The notes under the pieces are model-generated. The model was not told where the DNA came from and did no database searches. It was given only the letters and a program-made list of their open reading frames with translations. The translations under genes and the position numbers were made by a program. From positions 60,795,102-60,859,101 of the forward strand of contig OX578285.1 of the NCBI GenBank assembly GCA_951217055.1: a DNA stretch of 64,000 nucleotides, in the 5' to 3' direction. This document shows positions 24,401-43,195 of this stretch, piece after piece (the first letter of the stretch is position 1; each line of letters begins with the position of its first letter). This DNA is from Gerris lacustris (lineage: Eukaryota; Arthropoda; Insecta; Hemiptera; Gerridae).

Positions 24401-25384
24401 GCCAAAAGAATAATTAAATAATAAAACTATGAAACATTTTAGTAACCCTTAGTACACCTGGCCAACTAACGATTAGAATAATGTCTTTTTGTACATAATA
24501 AAATTAAAGTCCGACAATATAATACAGTGAAATTTGTTTACAACAAAAATTCTTAACATGAAAAATACCTACAAATGTGAATTAATAAAATTTGACAAAG
24601 AAAATATTGGTTTTTTTATGCATTGTTTAACACGAAAAAATATTTTGGTCACATTGCCTAAACTTTAAAATGTGTAATTAACAGGCAAAATTTGATTATT
24701 GCCAAAATGTTAATCATTGAATTAATTTTAAAATACCTTTCATTCTAGGTTAGTCTGATTGGAACTCAGGAAGGAGGTACGGTCAGCGGTAAAGATCTAG
24801 TTCTGTTGGCACTTGGTAAAGTATCTCCGGATGAGATGATATATAATCGTCATAACAAACATATTTGGATACATAGAATAATCAGAATAATTAGTTGGGT
24901 AATTTTATATTCCTCCTCGTTTTACCTCAACTTTTTTATTATGATATTGAGTAAGTTTTTCCTTTTTGGTTTTATGTATTCAATTCTAATTCTAAGAAAT
25001 TTCTTTTATCTGTGTTCGCTATCTATAATCTTTTAATACAAATAGAGTTTTCCGCTTGGCAAAAAATTTACTTTTTCTTAACATTATTTTTTCATAATCT
25101 GAAACTTACATATATTCCGTAAAAGCCCAATACATTTTTTTATCAACTTATTTTCAGAAACTAGATATCATAAAAGTACTAATTTCTTCACAATGGATGG
25201 ATGGCTTTCCATAAATTTCTCGGTGTCTTCTCTTTTAACTGTAGCGACCATTTCTCTGATCTGGATTCATTTCAGCCCTTGGATGTCAACAAGCATTTGG
25301 CTAATAGCATTGTGTCCTCTGATTATATCGTCTTATCTGAGAGAAACTAATCACTACACTGACGATTACATGCAACTTCGATGA
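21361..25384 (+). CDS. TMEM43: TMEM43 (LUMA) homologue, six-exon gene model
   Basis: Six exons join in frame to 371 codons plus stop: 21361-21459, 21543-21772, 23323-23439, 23563-23803, 24749-24950, 25158-25384. All introns are GT-AG and the phases agree. I recognise TMEM43: an N-terminal membrane segment (residues about 16-31), then conserved-looking blocks [56 protein letters not shown] and a C-terminal cluster of hydrophobic helices. Vertebrate TMEM43 is about 400 residues, so this is near full length. The family is a multipass inner nuclear membrane/ER protein that binds lamins and emerin. The predicted start ATG lies directly on a strong splice acceptor (tttctttcag), so the 5' UTR, or a few extra N-terminal residues, is probably in an upstream exon I could not place. 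An AATAAA lies at 25490-25495. It converges with RNF220. Confidence 0.92.
21543..21772 (+). CDS. TMEM43: TMEM43 exon 2
   Basis: Open throughout in one frame, from a ttgttccag acceptor to an ag|gtcagt donor. It encodes the region after the first membrane helix, including [10 protein letters not shown] and the [16 protein letters not shown] block typical of the family. Ends in phase 2; the split codon with exon 3 gives Ser. Confidence 0.93.
22237..22694. repeat. Possible MITE in TMEM43 intron 2
   Basis: Inverted pair actttatctacgattg (22237-22252) and caatcgtagataaacaaagt (22675-22694) enclosing about 420 bases of intron DNA. No clear target duplication, so this is only a candidate. Confidence 0.4.
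23323..23439 (+). CDS. TMEM43: TMEM43 exon 3
   Basis: Long polypyrimidine tract and cag acceptor at 23321-23322; donor gtattt at 23440. Encodes the [19 protein letters not shown] block and the GHQNP motif, both strongly family-like. Confidence 0.93.
23563..23803 (+). CDS. TMEM43: TMEM43 exon 4
   Basis: Acceptor ttatttcag ends at 23562. Encodes [13 protein letters not shown] through [22 protein letters not shown] chose the donor at 23804 (gtttgt) because exon 5 needs phase 0. A donor at 23801 would remove one Val and keep the frame. Reading on unspliced gives a stop at once (CIQ*). Confidence 0.88.
23940..24250 (+). pseudogene. LINE ORF2 C-terminal relic in TMEM43 intron 4
   Basis: The + strand translation gives [20 protein letters not shown], a stop, [15 protein letters not shown], a stop, then EHILMSC. 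This is the zinc-knuckle (C-x2-C ... H-x4-C) tail common at the end of RNase H-bearing LINE ORF2 proteins, here with in-frame stops. The RT part is absent. It lies between TMEM43 exons 4 and 5. Confidence 0.7.
24749..24950 (+). CDS. TMEM43: TMEM43 exon 5
   Basis: Acceptor cattctag, donor gtaagt (24951). Encodes [10 protein letters not shown], the [15 protein letters not shown] block, and then a hydrophobic helix ([20 protein letters not shown]) that is the second membrane segment. Ends in phase 1. Confidence 0.92.
25158..25384 (+). CDS. TMEM43: TMEM43 exon 6, C-terminus and stop
   Basis: Acceptor ttattttcag at 25148-25157. Encodes [19 protein letters not shown] and two closely spaced hydrophobic helices, then a short polar tail ending YMQLR and TGA at 25382-25384. 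The tail is the usual place for the last membrane segments of TMEM43. Confidence 0.92.
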
Positions 25385-25489
25385 TTTTTTTACATTGTTA
25401 CTATTTTAAAATATATTATATATTAAACCGTTTTTTAAGATTATTGTACTATTCCATCAATCCATTATTTATAAGATAAAGAAGTTTTG

Positions 25490-25495
25490 AATAAA
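25490..25495 (+). terminator. TMEM43 polyadenylation signal
   Basis: AATAAA about 105 bases after the TMEM43 stop codon, in an AT-rich 3' flank. Its position fits cleavage shortly downstream. Confidence 0.6.
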
Positions 25496-25573
25496 TTTAT
25501 ATGTTATTGCAGAGCTTTCTGTATATATATAAATAGATATCCTTACTGTCATACACAGGACTTGTCAATTAAC

Positions 25574-26164
25574 CCTGGAATGCTAATGTTAGTCGAATCG
25601 ACGAGCATAGTTTGAACCTTAACCTTTTACGCTCGTTTGCGATGGTAATGGGTACCCCATCCTTCTGCAGTGCTTGCACTGGTTAGTAACATACCTGCTT
25701 GTGTAGCGGTAGTAGTCCTTTTGAGCATACACTCGTTTTCTGGCAAATTCCTGTCAAAGCTACTTCGTCGATTCAACTAACGTTTAGTAATAAATGTAGG
25801 GAATTAATTGGTTGTCGAATGAGCCTATAGCCTGGGGTAAGGGGCAATGGGCGAGAGACCAATGGCCGATAATCTGGGGCCTGGAGCACTTAGCAAAAAG
25901 CCTTGGGCTTTTGGCCTGGGGCATAGGACCTGGTGCATTAATTTTCACTCAATTTCAGATTCTTCTGATGTTCCTACTAAGTTATTTGTCATCAAATGTT
26001 TGTATATCTCACTAAAAGATTTAATAATGAGTTCTTAATATAGTTTTCTCTTTATAAAAGTGTAGTTTCAACCCAAAAAATGAATTTTCTGCATATGTTA
26101 GTCGAATCGACAAAGGTTTAGTAATACCAGCCATTCAATTACCATTAGCATTTAAGGGTAAAAA
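25574..26164. mobile_element. Possible piggyBac-like element downstream of TMEM43
   Basis: TTAA (25570-25573) then ccctggaatgctaatgttag; the right side has cattagcatttaagggta and TTAA at 26165-26168. gttagtcgaatcgac occurs near both sides. The ends match only partly. Confidence 0.55.
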
Positions 26165-26862
26165 GGTTAAAACTGGAAACAATGAATATGCTGAACAAGT
26201 TAACCTGTATTCTGCCTTTTAGTCATCCAGTAACAATCTTATTTTTGAAAATATTACTTGTTACAGCCCAATTGTTTTTTTACTTTATATGTTTAGTGCA
26301 GTTCTTCAAGAACTTACCACTTAACTGCTGGACCTAATAAATTGGTTTATTCTGCTGTGTTGAAATTTATAATGTAGAGCCTTTCTTGTCTGAGTTAAAC
26401 TAGTGTACTTTCCAGAATCTTATTTGATAAGAGTAATTTAGTTTTCAATTAGGAAAGGGTAATATTGATTATGCAAAGTTCAACAGTTTCAACTTGAATT
26501 CCCCCACACTTGTGATCCACTGTCTCCTGAGCATACTCCTACTTTATTTTAAACCACCGTTAAAAAAAAAAATCTTAAAATGGCCATCTCATGATATTGA
26601 AATGTAACTGTACATGGTAGTTACATGTTTCTGTTGTTTTTATTGATATTTTTGGTTTCCCTTTGATATTGATACAGGATATTGTCACGTCTAATATTAA
26701 AAAAAAAACCAGATAAATTGCTATAGGCTCAAAATAAAAATGAACCTGCTAACACAAACCAAAATATAAATATTTTCTATAATAATGAAAGTTTTCATTT
26801 AGTTATGAAATATTTGAATAAACTCTTTAATACTATGATAACATTTAGCTGCGTAATTCGTT

Positions 26863-27460
26863 CTCATGTAAAGAGAAGGTATTGTTGATGGCACGAAAAT
26901 TCAATTTTGATGGATTTACACGTTTTGAGGTCCCCTGAATCCAAAAAAGTGGTTTTTAAAAAATGTCTGTCTGTGCAGATGCCTGGAGCCTAAACTACTG
27001 GGCTGATTTTTCCCGGGAAAATCTAGTCCCTAAGAAAATAGCTTTAAATGAGGCCGGTTTCGATTCCCCGACCAGGAGAAGTTATTTTTATGATACATTT
27101 TGATAAAATGTTCAATAATAATTAAATTTACCAGTACTTCTTTAGATTGTTACTCCCCTATGTTTTTTTAGAATATAAATGGATTTGACTAAATAAATAT
27201 AAAGACAAAGGATTGTTTAGTCCAATGTACTTTGGGACAAAGGAATATCACACTTCTGTTTCTATAAGGGGAGTAACAATCTAAAGGAGAACATTCCGTC
27301 ACCTTCTTTAGATTGTTACTCCCCTCTGTTCTATTTATTAGGGGAGTAACCATCTAAAGAAGTGCCAATTTGCCTACGAAAACAAATAAATGGGAAACAC
27401 TGGGCTAAGTAATAATGAACTCGTAAATAAGAAAGTTTGTCTGAGAAGTTGATCTGAGAG
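26863..27460. repeat. Interspersed repeat 'tggagcctaaactactgg' family, copy 2
   Basis: Same order as copy 1 at 14.1 kb but with an internal deletion around 27010, and split by the MITE at 27133-27366. Confidence 0.75.
27133..27366. mobile_element. TTCTTTAGATTGTTACTCC MITE, copy 2
   Basis: Outer ends agtacttctttagattgtta and ggagtaaccatctaaagaag. An internal pair (ggggagtaacaatctaaagg then ccttctttagattgttactc, 27269-27326) repeats the ends back to back. Comparison with the uninterrupted repeat at 14.57-14.60 kb confirms the insertion boundaries to within a few bases. Confidence 0.88.
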
Positions 27461-27830
27461 ACCGATTTTTGGATAACACTCTCACGCAGACAATCCTCCC
27501 TCCCTTAACTACACTTACAATGCACAGTAGTCTCCTAGACCCACACTCTAACAGGCTCAAATCTTAATAAGAGATACAAACAAAAAAAAAATAATTTTGA
27601 AGATATAGATGTAAATAAATGTATGTTTAAGCACATGTGGAGGGGAAACAAATGGGTGCAGAAGGTTGAAACTTGGACCAAAAATGGGCTTATTATGGCC
27701 TATCATCCAAATTTCATTAAACTCAGACAAGTAGTTTTTAAACATGTTGGTTCGCAAATATAGAGCAACAGACAGACACTTACGGGACCAAGAATGTTCC
27801 TAATGACTGAAATCGATTCAAGTCTTGGAA

Positions 27831-30271
27831 TTTTCAAAATAGAAGGCATACATTTCTTTCATTTTACAGAATGATCGCATAGCTTCCGTTTCCGTTACCT
27901 TAGGTGAGCTAGGAAGAATTAAATAAATAAATTTCTAACCTTCTTGATCTTCACTTTTAGTTTGTTGGTTTTAATAGTAGTTGCTTGAATGTGAGTAATC
28001 TTTCAGCTCCAGGAAAAAATAGGTTGAAATAAAAACTTCAATGAATCTTCTATTTAATATTTAATTATTTTTGGAAAATTTCTAATAAATATCAACATTT
28101 ACAAATAACTGCGACTTTATGCCTTGTTTGCTAGTAACAATGTAGGTTTAAAAATCATTAATTTTTATTATTATGTTTTTTTTTCTCATTTGAAAAAAGA
28201 GCCATAAAGGATTAGGAAAGAAGATTCGCACGTATGAGTATTCTGACAGTCAAAAACAAAAAAAAATACTTGAAATTTAAAACTAAACCAGAAGTTTTGT
28301 TTATATAAGGTTGGGAATCCTTTATATTTACACACATTTGTAAAAGAAATAAAAGGTCTATTCTTCTTACAAAAAACTGTGATAGTAATAGATCACAATC
28401 AAAAAAAGCTCACTAGAGATAGACCTAGATGGCAGGAATTTATATTCTACAGACGAATTTAAGAATTTCACTACTACTAATATATCACAAGTTGGGGACA
28501 GTTGCTGTCGAGGCAGCACTTTACAATAAAACAAAGCAAATTTGAGGAACCAAACCAATGTTAGGTATTATGAAATTAAAAAATGTGTTCACTAAAAAAT
28601 AGAGCAAAAAAAAAAAATAAATAAAAATATATATATATATAATTAAGAAAAGCTATGAATGGAGGGGGAATTTATAATTGAATTATAAAATGTACATATT
28701 CTAAAGCTTATGAATGTGTAATTGACAGGTAATTCTGCTACCATATTATACAATACATATATATGAGGATGTATTTTGTGAATTTACATCCTATTAAATT
28801 GAAAAGGCTCTAATATAAATCAATCAGAATACTCATGGATAAATTAATTTTAACAAGAGAAAGGAACATAGAACTAAAATTGGGACATAGAAGGGTAACA
28901 AGAATAACATGTAGTTTCTATACACATTAAGAAGATCATTCAAATACATTTAACAATAACGCTAAGCTGGTCGACCTAACAATTCTGTACAAATTATATA
29001 CACTTAATATTTAGTTTAATATATATGTTAATAAAATTAATTGTGTCAAGTTTGTGATCACATCATATAATACTGCTATCACGTCAATTTGGTACACAAT
29101 TTTATATCATCATTATTTACAAATAATTTTAAATGTAGTTTAAAATACTTAATAGACATTTATGGATACATGCTTTATAAATTGATTAATGTTATGGAAC
29201 ATTGAGATTACACATATCTAAGAAAAATCAAGTTAGTAAACAAATCAAGTCGGCCACAACGTCGGCCAACAAGAACACTACAAGAGAAAATATGATATTA
29301 ATACGAAGGCATCACTGAATGCCATATACTTTAATACAACAAGTATACTATTATATATACAGAAAGTAAGCATTCAACAATTATTATGTAATCAGGGGTA
29401 TACACGTAACACAAAATATATTTATTAATCCGGCAGAAAAGGGTAATATACAGTAAGTGATAAAGTGAAAATAAATTTAAAACAGTCAAGCTGGAACAAA
29501 TGAACTTTACTGTATTTTAAACAAAATTATCAAGACATACAACGTTTAAAATTTTCTACTTTTGAACATATCTCTAGTCATAATAATAGTCACGTTTAAA
29601 GTGAGCTGATTATGAATTTGAAAAGTTAAGCCTTTGCTGAGGTCTGACAAAGGCTAATTTAAAGAAAAACAAAAGCATTCATGTTACATGAAAGCTGACT
29701 TTAGAGTTAACATTTTACAAAAAGAATATACGTGATTAACTCTAAATGCTAATTTTAATAACAAAAATAATAATTAATTCAATTAAAGAAAAAAAATCTA
29801 GTAAAGTCAAGCAAACATAAATTCAACAATCTACATGTTAACTTATCAGACACTGCCTCACTGATTAATTAACAAGAATAAGTACGAAATTTATTTCTTT
29901 AAAGGCAAGAAATGAAAACAAATTGGAATTGCACAAAGTGGAAATGTGTAACGAATTCTCTCTGTTTCTTGAGACGATTAAGATGGTTAGAATCAGTTCA
30001 AAATTTTAAAATATAGTAGCAGATGAGAGCTTAATTTTGAGGATAGAACCTGAAATAATAAATAAAATAATTAATATTTTAATATAGTGTGTAATTATTG
30101 TTTCTAATACAAAAATAAACCAAAAACTTACGATAGTATGAAAGGAAATATTTAATTTTACAGAATAAAATATAAAAATATTTATTACTCACAATATATG
30201 AAGCAGAGAGAAAATAAGAACAGATTGAGGATCATCAAGACATTAGAACCATTTTGATTTCAATCCATTAG
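27831..30271. other. Sequence beyond the RNF220 stop, possible 3' UTR
   Basis: AT-rich and non-repetitive by eye apart from small TA tracts (28628-28641). I see no coding exon. The stretch nearest 30271 must contain the RNF220 3' UTR; the nearest minus-strand AATAAA is at 30181-30186, but I cannot tell which signal is used. Confidence 0.4.
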
Positions 30272-39299
<9,028 letters not shown>

Positions 39300-40555
39300 C
39301 TGAACAGAAAAAATATATATTACAATTAAAATGTATGAAATTTAAAGTAAAGTTACTATTAAATAAAAATTGAATGGGATACTAAGAAAAGTGTAAAAGA
39401 TTTATTATTAAATAAAAACAGCAGCTCTGGCCCCCTGAACCCTCTGGTTGAGTATTATTTACAGACTAAGTCCAAAACTATAAAACATAGAACATTCTTT
39501 TCCTATTGTCATTAAGATATTCTATATATATTTTTTTTTTTGACATTTTTATGTTTAGGCTATGAAACATAAGTCAAAAACGTTATGTTACTTTTAGCTT
39601 AAATACTCAGAAAAGTATAACAGGGAGTTAAAAAGCTATAGGAGGTGTGTAATCCAGTCTCCAGCTGTTGGGCCTCCCTCCACCGCACGTCATAGGGCCG
39701 AAGAGAGTTGAAAAGATTTATACGTGTGACAGGGAGTTAGGGAAGTACAGGAGGTTGCCATCAACTCTCAGCCCTCTCGGCCTACCTAGTATGAAGGCAT
39801 ATTAACAATTCGTAGAAGGCGGGCCGGCGCCTTTGAATTCAGTATTTTGTAATCAAGCCGTGGCAGTGCCGGTGTGAAGATAAGAATAAAAATTATCTTC
39901 CATCTACTTTTATCAATTACTTGAATAAATTACCGATTTTATTTCATTTTATGTCGGTAGTTTACGCAGAGCGAAAACATGAAAATGTCTCACTGTCTTG
40001 CAGACTCGTATGCAAGAAGTATTTATTTAAAAAATGTCTGTATTTTTAATGCATAATGAATAAATTTAAAATAGTTTTGATTAAAAATAATGAATGCACA
40101 GCATGATAGCAATTACCTTAACGTCGTCTGCTTTGAGTAGTGCCTATATATTTATAACAATAATTAGTTAATTTACAGGTATTATTATAAATAAACTTAA
40201 CAGATATTGAGTGTTATTATCGTAGAATTGTGTCTTCAGGGGTGTTAAAAACAAAACGAAAAAAACACTAAGTTTTAATGCAATATTTCATCCCCAATTT
40301 GGGACATTTTCAAGCCTGAAATTTTTAATTTTAGATTAGACCAAGATCTTTTACATTGTATAATTTAAATATATTTATCTAACATAGAATTTACTTGATT
40401 GGAAAAGATACATAAGGTTCATACTAACAATATACTTAATTTGGTTGGTAAATTGTATCTTTTTTCCTTAATTGTTTTTACACCAAATTATTATTGAATA
40501 TATTATTAATTCAATCAAGTCAATTTTACATTAGATAAATGTATTTAAATTATAC
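39300..40555. other. RNF220 upstream intron/flank, no gene seen
   Basis: AT-rich. Two short diverged copies of a cagggagtta motif segment near 39620-39780. No exon recognised. The missing RNF220 N-terminal exons should lie on this side, here or beyond the window. Confidence 0.4.
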
Positions 40556-41040
40556 AGGGTGTCCCACATAAGGTGTAACACAGAAAAACCTGATGTTCTA
40601 CATTACATTTCTGACAAAAAATGTTATATAACATAATGGTTGATCGACTTTCATTTTCGAGATATATCGATTTTTCAATTATCTCATTTGCTGGTTACTT
40701 TTTCCCATTAAAAACGTAATAGCGTAAAATCTAAAAAAGATGTAAAGACGGGGGTTTCACCATTCAAAAGGTGAGGAAATTTGCTTTAAAAATGTTATGC
40801 TGCTTGCCCATAGTACCCTTATTAAATTAATTTTATAAACATCTAAATACAATGTTTTGTTTAATAAGAAATTTGTGGTCAACGTTCTTGGTAGCATAAC
40901 TTTTTAATTTGTATGGTAAATGAATAAATTTGACCTCATGTAAAACTGGCCCGTTTAATAAGTTTTAAAATGATATAACTTCGAGTTTTCAAACTTATTT
41001 GGATGAAAATGAGGTAATAAATGACAAGTTTATCAGTTTC
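40556..41040. mobile_element. CAGGGTGTCCCA element end
   Basis: A TA dinucleotide followed by cagggtgtcccacataagg, a terminus seen widely in Tc1/mariner-type insertions. The opposite terminus was not located, so only the left boundary is reliable. Confidence 0.4.
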
Positions 41041-41137
41041 CATGACTTTAAATGACCCTAAGACTTGGTGAAAAAATAGAAAGGGTAGGCCACACAGGCA
41101 TGTGTGGCCTCCCTTCACCGTCACCGTATGACGTCGT

Positions 41138-41190
41138 ACGGTGTGGGCACGGTGCGGACAGGTGTGGGCATGGTGCGGACAGGTGTGGTC
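41138..41190. repeat. 21-bp tandem duplication, GC-rich
   Basis: ggtgtgggcacggtgcggaca occurs two and a half times in tandem within an otherwise AT-rich flank. Confidence 0.8.
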
Positions 41191-41665
41191 CAGCCTTTAC
41201 TCTGATTACACACAACACACAAAGTCTATCAGCTGTTAATGGAGGCTATAATCAGTCATTTCTTTGTCACATCAATACAACAACTTAATAACTCAAAAAA
41301 AGGTTTTCTTAAAAGGTAAATGTGACAGAAGTTTTATAGTACTTGACTACAACTAGGTAGCCGAAACAGATTCTATTTGATAGGGTTTATAGTTAATCAA
41401 ACTAGCAACAAATAAACAAACATGATAACAATAACAAATCAAACTCCACGTTCAATACAAAACTTAAAATCAGCTCATCCAAAGTAACGTCTAAAGTTGT
41501 TTGTACAGTGTTAAACTGGAACATTTTTGAGTATAAATGCAGAAATAATAATAGGTACATAGAAGTGATTACCTCCCTTTTCCTTAATATTAAATGAGAC
41601 AAAAGGGTATTATAATTTTTTCCACAAAAGTGATTATGTAACTTTGTCACAGTAGTAATAAAATA

Positions 41666-42462
41666 CAGTAATACGTAATAGATGGGACCACAATATATAT
41701 ACCGTAAGTCGAAAAAAACGTAACTTGAGGAATGTACTTTAATAAATTCTTAACTGAATACTCATTCTTATTACTATAAGGAATAAATCGAGTATGCAAG
41801 TTATAACTTTTACTGAAAAAGCTTTATAAAAAATTGAATATTTATGAATATGTATTTACTAAGTAATTTTTAAAGAAACAATATAATATAGAGGGATAAA
41901 AAACCTTTACAAAGGATAAGTACAATAAAAGTTATTTCAGTTAGAAAATGAAAAAAAAATAATGGCGTTACTCTGTACAACAAGAATAATTTATAATGGG
42001 TATTAGAATAATACAAAAAGAACAACAAAACACAATAAAATAGTCCAAAAAGAAATATAATACGAGGTAAAACTCCGTTCACAAATTATGTCAGAATATA
42101 AAGTACAATAAAAGTTACTTGAGTACGAAAACGAAAATGAAAACAATCATGCTGTCAATCTGTTTTGATTTAGACTTCGATTTGATGTAAACATAACAAT
42201 GTATAACACATAACCTGACCGTTATATTCAAATTAATTTCAAGTTAAAATATATCACTCAATAAATATAAACTTTTTTGATATTTCACAACAAATTTACA
42301 GATTCATGATGAAAGGCTCTCTGCGCATCTTTAGATCAAATTTAGATAAATAATCCCATGAAAAGGGAGGTTTCAAAGTAACAGAATCGACTCCCTCATC
42401 ACTTTCAGCACAAGTGTCAGGTGTTAAGTAACTCCGAATTTACGGAAGTCGGGGTATTACTG
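41666..42462. mobile_element. TA-flanked pogo-like element, copy 1
   Basis: Bounded by cagtaatacg at the left and gtattactg at the right, with TA on both sides (41664-41665, 42463-42464). 797 bases, no transposase. The inverse copy ends at 48273, about 5.8 kb downstream. Short tracts such as gtacaataaaagttacttga (copy 1) are closely matched in the other copy in reverse. Confidence 0.75.
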
Positions 42463-42524
42463 TATCCATCAATGTGTGAAATGAACATTATGAAACATAT
42501 ACAGTAACACATTATGAACATATA

Positions 42525-42947
42525 CAGTACAACCTCGATAAGAAGTGTCTCAAGAGGATTAGGGAAACAGTCTTGTTATCGAGGTGCTCTTTTTGTTGAG
42601 GGTCGTGTTATCAAGGTTATTTTGGCTATCAGTCGTGTTATCGAGGTTAATGGAATGTTGGGAGCGGGGTGGGGCGGGGTTTTCAAGTCTAGACTTGTTC
42701 AAGGTCGACCCATTCCTGTATAGAGTCGAGTTATAGAGGTTGACTTCTCAAAACGACTTGTTATAGAGGTTCTGAGTTACTTTGTGAATTGGAAAAAATC
42801 CGTGTTATTGAGGTTATTTGGATAATAATAGTCGCGTTATAGAGGTTAATTTAACATTCTGTTATGGCAATCTCAAGGGGATTTGAAAATTGCACTTGCA
42901 ATTGAGGTTTTCGTGTTATTGAGGGTTGTATAAGCGAGGTTCTACTG
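42525..42947. mobile_element. Pogo-like MITE, copy 2 (host of the LINE insertion)
   Basis: Begins cagtacaacctcgataagaa after a TA and ends gcgaggttctactg. It contains repeated gttat(c/a)gaggtt motifs on one strand, probably transposase-binding or subterminal repeats. 423 bases; related to the 344-base copy at 12.6 kb. The part from 42595 onward is duplicated beyond the LINE. Confidence 0.88.
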
Positions 42948-43185
42948 TGTTACCTTATATCAAACTAATAACATAGAGATAACAAGTTATAATATTAAAG
43001 TAGTATCATGAATAATAAGCTAATAATAAAGTAAGCTAATGATAAAGTAGTATCATGAATAATATAAAGCTGTAGAAAGAGAGTTGGGTAAGTAAAAAAG
43101 CAAAGTAAAAGACGTAAGAGACAAAGATTGGGCGAGTGGAGGAGTATATAAGAAACCACAGCTAAGAAGAAATTCAAAATATTTT
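42595..43185. repeat. 591-bp direct repeat, left copy
   Basis: Every stretch I compared is identical to 45840-46430, at a constant offset of 3,245 bases with no indel. Starts inside the pogo-like MITE (gttgagggtcgtgttatcaa) and ends aattcaaaatatttt. It directly abuts the 5' side of the LINE. Confidence 0.97.
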
Positions 43186-43195
43186 CTTCTTATAA

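Noticed and set aside
42995..43177. 60-codon minus-strand ORF present twice (also 46240-46422)
   Set aside because: Identity is due to the 591-bp duplication; no motif supports coding.
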